Source: Bradyrhizobium sp. JYMT SZCCT0428 (GTDB lineage Bacteria > Pseudomonadota > Alphaproteobacteria > Rhizobiales > Xanthobacteraceae). Taken from it: DNA of 64,000 bases. Shown here piece by piece: positions 59,638-64,000 of this stretch (positions are counted from its first letter, which is position 1; every line of letters starts with the position of its first letter). Under the pieces are notes generated by a model, which saw only the letters and a program-made list of their open reading frames with translations, was not told the DNA's origin and ran no database searches. The stretch covers positions 20,369 through 84,368 of the forward strand of contig NZ_JAFCLS010000037.1 in assembly GCF_018131075.1 (NCBI RefSeq), written 5' to 3'. A program made the position numbers and the translations under genes.

Positions 59638-60426
59638 GTGGCAGCTCCTCCAACGATTCTCGTCTTCGATTCCGGCCTTGGCGGCCTCACGGTCTTGCGC
59701 GAGATCGTGGGCGCGCGGCCCGATGCCCATTACGTCTATGTCGCCGACGATGCGTTCTTCCCCTATGGCCACCATACCGAAGAGCAGATCATCGCCCGGG
59801 TGGTGCCGCTGGTCGGCGAACTGATCGCGGCCCACACCCCCGATCTGGTGGTGATCGCCTGCAACACCGCCTCCACGCTGGTCATGTCGCATCTGCGCAG
59901 CGCCTATTCCGTGCCGTTCGTCGGCACCGTGCCCGCGATCAAGCCGGCTTGCGCCAGCTCAAGAACCAAACGCGTGTCGGTGCTCGGCACCAAGGGCACG
60001 GTGAAGCGCGAATACACCAGGAAGCTGATCGACGATTTCGCGCAAGGCTGCGAGGTGACGCTGGTGGGCTCGGCCGAACTGGCCTCGCTGGCCGAACGCG
60101 CACTCAACGGCTTTTATGTCAGCGACAAGGACATCTCGGCCGAACTCACGCCCTGCTTCGTCGATCACGGCAACGCCCGCACCGACACCGTCGTGCTGGC
60201 CTGCACCCACTATCCGCTGTTGCTCGATCGCCTCGTAAAACTCGCGCCATGGCCGGTCGACTGGATCGACCCCGCGCCCGCCATCGCGCGGCGCGTCTCC
60301 GATTTGCTTGGTGGACCCGGCCGCGAATCCGACACCGCCGGCGCCGAGATGGTGTTCACCTCGAAGCGGCCGCACACGCTGAGCCACGCGCTGATGCCGT
60401 TTTTCGGCGGGCGGGTGCCGGCGTAG
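59638..60426 (+). CDS. murI: Glutamate racemase
   Basis: A 262-residue enzyme that makes D-glutamate for peptidoglycan. Motifs ILVFDSGLGGLTVLREIV, VIACNTAST (catalytic Cys) and VLACTHYP (second Cys), plus YVYVADDAFFPYGHH. The start is GTG at 59638. Gene length is slightly short but complete in motif content. A palindromic repeat follows. Confidence 0.95.
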   Translation: MAAPPTILVFDSGLGGLTVLREIVGARPDAHYVYVADDAFFPYGHHTEEQIIARVVPLVGELIAAHTPDLVVIACNTASTLVMSHLRSAYSVPFVGTVPAIKPACASSRTKRVSVLGTKGTVKREYTRKLIDDFAQGCEVTLVGSAELASLAERALNGFYVSDKDISAELTPCFVDHGNARTDTVVLACTHYPLLLDRLVKLAPWPVDWIDPAPAIARRVSDLLGGPGRESDTAGAEMVFTSKRPHTLSHALMPFFGGRVPA

Positions 60427-60432
60427 CGGATA

Positions 60433-60523
60433 GCCTGTAGGATGGGTAGAGCGAAGCGAAACCCATCACCATCACCACCAATGACGAAGTTGATGGGTAT
60501 CGCTGCGCTCCACCCATCCTACG
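60433..60523. repeat. Palindromic repeat (GTAGGATGGGTAGAGCGAAG)
   Basis: Arms CCTGTAGGATGGGTAGAGCG and CGCTGCGCTCCACCCATCCT with an inner CCCATC/GATGGG. Located between the convergent murI and GST genes. Confidence 0.85.
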
Positions 60524-61169
60524 GATTCGATGCTGCGGCAAAAACCGCCAATTGAGCATCGAACGCACGCTTGAACGCCGGCCGCGCTTCGCCGCGTGCC
60601 ACGTAGGCGGAGAGATTCGGATATTCGCTCAATATACCAGATGCATTCAACCGGCGCAGCACGGTTACCATCAGAAGGTCACCGGCGCTGAACGCACCAT
60701 CGATCCAGTCGGCATTGCCGAGGCGACGGGAAAGTTCGCCCAGCCGGTCACGGACGCGTTCCTCGAGGAGAGGCATGCGTTGCGCGGACCAGGGCTTGTC
60801 GCTCTCAAAAAGCCTGGCGGTTCCGAATTCAACGATCGGCGGCTCCACCGTGCTCAGCGCGGCGAACATCCATGTGATCGCCCGCGCCCGGGCAATCGCA
60901 TCATCAGGCAGCAGTCCAGCATGGCGCTGCGCGATATGGAACACGATTGCCCCCGACTCGAACAAGGCGAGATCGCCTTCTTCATAGGTCGGAATCTGCC
61001 CGAAAGGGTGAAGTGCACGATGCGCGCCTTGCTTCATCTCGCTGAACGAAACAAGACGAACGTCGTAAGGCTGGCCCACTTCTTCGAGTGCCCAACGAAC
61101 GCGCATGTCACGTGCCTGTCCCTTGCCGCGGTCGGGCGAACTTTCAAAGGCCGTGATGGTGGGGATCAT
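60519..61169 (-). CDS. Glutathione S-transferase family protein
   Basis: A 216-residue GST. Start at 61169 (MIPTITAFESSPDRGKGQAR), with a GGAG ribosome site; a longer ORF upstream lacks family similarity. N-terminal thioredoxin-like domain: RVRWALEEVGQPYDVRLVSF, HPFGQIPTYEEGDLALFESG (cis-Pro and glutathione-site residues). C-terminal all-helical domain follows. Active-site residue identity is not certain. Confidence 0.92.
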   Translation of the reverse strand: MIPTITAFESSPDRGKGQARDMRVRWALEEVGQPYDVRLVSFSEMKQGAHRALHPFGQIPTYEEGDLALFESGAIVFHIAQRHAGLLPDDAIARARAITWMFAALSTVEPPIVEFGTARLFESDKPWSAQRMPLLEERVRDRLGELSRRLGNADWIDGAFSAGDLLMVTVLRRLNASGILSEYPNLSAYVARGEARPAFKRAFDAQLAVFAAASNP

Positions 61170-61284
61170 TGGAGGGCTCCGGTTAATTGCGTGACGCCGT
61201 CGAGATAGAGGAATTGCGTCCGCAGGACGAACGACCGGCGCGGCTTCCGACAACTTACCTTGTTTTTTTGGACAGAACTCGCAG

Positions 61285-61400
61285 GGCGGATTGGAGCCAA
61301 AGGCGTAATCCGCCATTTTGGACTGAATCCCTCACCTTCGTTTGCGACTTAGGCGGCCCGGCGGATTACGCCTTCGGCCCAATCCTCCCTACGGCCAAGC
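61285..61400. repeat. Inverted repeat (GGCGGATTACGCC type)
   Basis: GGCGGATTGGAGCCAAAGGC and GTAATCCGCC face GGCGGATTACGCCTTCGGCC and CAATCCTCC. Gene-free, upstream of the GST gene and overlapping nothing coding; extends to just before the next gene end at 61408. Confidence 0.8.
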
Positions 61401-61407
61401 CCCTGGC

Positions 61408-62352
61408 TCAAAGGGAAAGCTTTCGCTCCGACCTGAGCTCCTTGAAGACTTTCGTCACGGGCAAGTGAAAGAACATATCCGTGTTCGTATGATGCCAACT
61501 CAGGGGGCAATTTTTCTCGATTGAGATTCCGGGTGTCGAGTTCAATGCACCGAAGCCGTCAATCGTGCCCATCACGTCAATGATCTTCTTGTAGCGCCTG
61601 GGCATGGCGACTGCCGCAGAAACCGTGACGATGCAGAACTTGTCGTCGGGAATTTGAGCGTGATTCTCCAGCTCGTAGAGCGCTTCCGAGATCACCAAAT
61701 TGCCCTTGGAATGTCCGGTCAGCAGCGAGAAATCGAAGCGCCGATCGGCAAGCAATTCCATGACGGTCTTTGTATCGAGGCTCAGGCGTCCGAGTTCGGG
61801 TGCAGAGCTCATTGAACTGACCGTCTCCGGACGATTGAGCGCACGGCTGATCGCGTCGATGCCCTCGAACTGATGGCGAAGGCGGTTAAGCGTGCCAAAC
61901 CAGAACCATCCGCCAAGAGCCTCCGTCAACAGGTCTGCCAGGCCATAGCCCGAAACCACGGCGGCAACCGGCGTCCCAAATGCGTCGGCGACATTGCGGG
62001 CGAAAGCAGCCGCACCCAACGCCGAGCTGCCAACTCCGGCAACCACCAGGGTACGGATTTCCGAACCACCGGCGTCGGCAAAATCGTCGACGGTGCCGCA
62101 CAGCACGAGAGAGCCGGCGCCGGTCGGCGGCACGACCAGAATGGTGCCCTCGCGTGCCAGCCAAGGCGCGATTCTCAGCGTTTCCTCACGCGTTACCTTG
62201 CCGATGTCGTAGAAAATACCATCAAGGATCGCGTTTCGGCGTCGGAATGACTCCAGGGCCGCTTCGCGCCATGGCGTGCGGGATTCCAGAATCTCCTCGA
62301 AGCTGTTGCGGCCAAGCTGGGTCGTTGTGAGCGAGCGTTGCGTGGAGAGCAT
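61408..62352 (-). CDS. Putative alpha/beta-hydrolase or lipase-like protein
   Basis: A 314-residue protein with a likely nucleophile elbow GHSKGNLVISEALYEL (GxSxG) at about residue 214, an upstream glycine-rich segment (TLVVAGVGSSALGAAAF) and the C-terminal residues NCPLSWHHTNTDMFFHLPV carrying the likely histidine. The rest is not recognised. No signal peptide or membrane segment is clear. It lies 210 bases after the cyclase gene on the same strand. Function is inferred from the elbow alone. Confidence 0.6.
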   Translation of the reverse strand: MLSTQRSLTTTQLGRNSFEEILESRTPWREAALESFRRRNAILDGIFYDIGKVTREETLRIAPWLAREGTILVVPPTGAGSLVLCGTVDDFADAGGSEIRTLVVAGVGSSALGAAAFARNVADAFGTPVAAVVSGYGLADLLTEALGGWFWFGTLNRLRHQFEGIDAISRALNRPETVSSMSSAPELGRLSLDTKTVMELLADRRFDFSLLTGHSKGNLVISEALYELENHAQIPDDKFCIVTVSAAVAMPRRYKKIIDVMGTIDGFGALNSTPGISIEKNCPLSWHHTNTDMFFHLPVTKVFKELRSERKLSL

Positions 62353-62562
62353 CGCGGGTGTCCTGTTTCATCGTTCGAGCCGAAAGCAACCAAGCAAGAA
62401 GCTTGCCACCTGTGGTGGTGCCGCTCGCTATGGCGCCGCGCAGCAAGACGCCAAGCCATTCTCAAGGGAAGCTCTTGGGACGAATTGAAGCCGGCCTTCC
62501 GCCTTCGCTCTGCGAGCACGGCCGACAAGGCGACGCAATCCTTCCTTGGTACCCCTACAACC

Positions 62563-63567
62563 TCACTCGCGACCTTGCATGCATGCTGTCATAAAGGCAC
62601 CCTGTCCGTTCATCATGTCATGACCGGTGCCCTTCCAGCCACGTTGAGCCGCAATCGCGCTGCAGGCTTCAAATGAACGCTTCGGCGCATCAGGTTCGCT
62701 CATGGAAGAGCTGGTGCGACGGATGATGACTGGGGCGGGCGTTGCCGGTTTCGGAGGTGATGACGAGGCCGGAGGCGATGGCAATGTCGCGGGTGATGAC
62801 GAAGCCGGAGGTAATGGCGATGTCGGAGGCGGTGACGAGGCCGGGGGTGCGATCGTCGACACCGGCGGCATTGCCGCGGCAGCGGTTGGGCCAGGTGAAG
62901 CCTTGCCGTCAGGCCTCTGGTTTACAAGAACGAACGCGAGAGCCGCAGTGCATAGCATGAAGGCGCCGATGAGTGCGACCGCAAGCAACGTCCTGGCCGA
63001 TCTTGCGCCTGCCGGAACGGCACTCGCCTGTGACGCTTCAGAGGATCGGCTGTCGTCCCACGTCACCACGATATAGGCATGAACCGGTGCCGGAATATTC
63101 TTCACTTGCCGCGCGCCGATGTCGATAAATCGCGCGGACAACTTGCCGGCCACCTGCTCATGCACCGCGCGTGAAATGCAGATACCGCCGATTTCGGCCA
63201 GGCCTTCCAGGCGCGCCGCGATATTGACGCCATCGCCGAGCAGATCGCCATCGCGCTCGACCACGTCGCCGATACCAATGCCGATGCGATAGCTCAGCTG
63301 CCGGCTGCCGGGATAAGCGAGGTTTCGCGTGCGCAGGCTTTCCTGGATATCGATGGCGCAGCGTACCGCTTCGACCGCGCTGGGGAATTCTGCAAGAACT
63401 GCGTCCCCCGCGGTATTGAAAATCCGGCCGCCCGCTACCGCAATGAAGTCGTCAGTGGTGGTTCGACAGGACGCCATTCGCCGCAGCGTCTTTTCTTCGT
63501 CCTCGGCGACCAACCTGCCGTAGTCGGCGATGTGGGCCACCAGAATTGCGGCGATCTTGCGCCTCAT
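62563..63567 (-). CDS. Class III cyclase-like protein lacking the first metal aspartate
   Basis: A 334-residue protein with a cyclase domain at residues ~5-170, one membrane segment (~192-214) and a Pro/Ser/Ala-rich C-terminal region (~220-290) before a short end with two cysteines. Usual cyclases of this group start AILAADVVGYSRL; here it reads AILVAHIADYGRL, with His12 in place of the metal-binding Asp. The second Asp (NTAGDAVLAEF), the GDGVNIAARLE Asn/Arg pair and the dimer region are kept. It may be inactive, or act as a regulator or with a partner. Confidence 0.8.
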   Translation of the reverse strand: MRRKIAAILVAHIADYGRLVAEDEEKTLRRMASCRTTTDDFIAVAGGRIFNTAGDAVLAEFPSAVEAVRCAIDIQESLRTRNLAYPGSRQLSYRIGIGIGDVVERDGDLLGDGVNIAARLEGLAEIGGICISRAVHEQVAGKLSARFIDIGARQVKNIPAPVHAYIVVTWDDSRSSEASQASAVPAGARSARTLLAVALIGAFMLCTAALAFVLVNQRPDGKASPGPTAAAAMPPVSTIAPPASSPPPTSPLPPASSSPATLPSPPASSSPPKPATPAPVIIRRTSSSMSEPDAPKRSFEACSAIAAQRGWKGTGHDMMNGQGAFMTACMQGRE

Positions 63568-64000
63568 GAAGATGGTATCCCGCAGTAATCGGTCGCCGCA
63601 GAATGCTCCCTGGCCAGGACAACCAGGACGAGCGACATCCGGTCGGCATCAGGGAGCCTATCCGCCGCCCATCCCGGCTGCAATAACTAAACGCCCCCGT
63701 AGACCGCGCGGGCCGGCCTGGCGCGGAGCCGCGGGTTTCCAGCCCTGCCGAATTTGCTGCGTCGCTCCCCACGCAAGCGCAATCTTGCGACCCGCATGTG
63801 ACAAATCAACCCGACGGGCAAATCAGTTCTGTTTTCCGGAAATCGTGTCAAGCCCCGAAGTAAAAAATATTTCTGTTTACCAGAACGCAGATCAGGTGCA
63901 TATCTTTCGCCATCCCGTCCTACTCAGAAGGGCGTCGGCCGTCGTCACGGACGTTGGACGGGTTGCGGTGGACGCTGGTTTACGCCTCGACGACGGCGTG
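63568..64000. other. Gene-free end of window
   Basis: About 430 bases after the start of the cyclase gene. Contains GC-rich and then AT-richer sequence (GTAAAAAATATTTCTGTTTACC near 63860), suggestive of a promoter region, but no gene or clear element was identified. A gene may begin beyond the window. Confidence 0.5.

Noticed and set aside
62742..62960. Repetitive GGAGGC/GATGAC stretch considered as a separate plus-strand gene
   Set aside because: It is the antisense of the Pro/Ser-rich tail of the cyclase-like protein, where codon repeats give the pattern.

Overview
The window is a GC-rich chromosomal segment of an alphaproteobacterium, most likely Bradyrhizobium or a close relative. This rests on gene content (tripartite tricarboxylate substrate-binding proteins, a cox/xdh-type maturation cluster, a complete liv operon, a lone Atu4866-domain protein) and on many palindromic intergenic repeats of the kind common in that group. 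No rRNA, tRNA, CRISPR array, insertion sequence or prophage was seen. Genes lie on both strands in short operons, often with 4-base ATGA overlaps.

Layout. 1-4.8 kb: a DUF72 gene cut by the window edge, a Bug/TctC solute-binding protein, DUF488, PhzF and a membrane-bound class III cyclase. 4.9-8.6 kb: a four-gene operon (TetR regulator, HlyD-like lipoprotein, ABC ATPase, ABC-2 permease) with a perfect 20-bp palindrome in front. 8.9-11.3 kb: a second Bug protein, a small double-glycine-leader peptide, DUF2000 and a DUF4189-like protein. 11.4-18.3 kb: a cox/xdh-type molybdenum-hydroxylase cluster (coxG, coxS, coxM, MoxR ATPase, VWA protein, two XdhC-type proteins, MoeA-MocA fusion) in which the catalytic large subunit is absent. 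18.5-21.2 kb: pcaB-pcaD-pcaC of the protocatechuate branch. 22.5-27.7 kb: livHMGF and its binding protein, closed by a strong terminator. 27.9-39.4 kb: a signalling island with a 2095-residue poly-HAMP hybrid kinase, a translationally coupled REC-PAS-HWE kinase, a single-domain receiver and a MASE4 hybrid kinase. 39.5-42.3 kb: P1 peptidase, EF-hand protein, rpe.

42.3-47.4 kb is a decayed accessory region. It holds fragments resembling an ATP-dependent DNA ligase, a GrpB-family protein and an ABC substrate-binding protein, plus two intact paralogous ABC substrate-binding genes behind near-identical 96-bp repeats, and an unrecognised 324-residue protein with an internal duplication and conserved cysteines. 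47.4-50.6 kb has a duplicated pair of PH-like membrane proteins and several small genes. 50.6-55.7 kb has Atu4866 protein/SDR opposite a LysR regulator, a frameshifted protein kinase-UspA gene with a metallophosphoesterase, and a TetR regulator. 55.7-60.4 kb carries a 36-codon ORF, purB, an M20 amidohydrolase, cytochrome b561 and murI. The window closes with a GST, a putative alpha/beta hydrolase and a second cyclase that lacks its first metal-binding aspartate.

The most unusual items are the poly-HAMP kinase island, the cox cluster without its large subunit, the double-glycine peptide, the duplicated Cys-rich protein in the decayed region and the frameshifted kinase-UspA gene. All family calls come from reading motifs in the translations; no database search was run.
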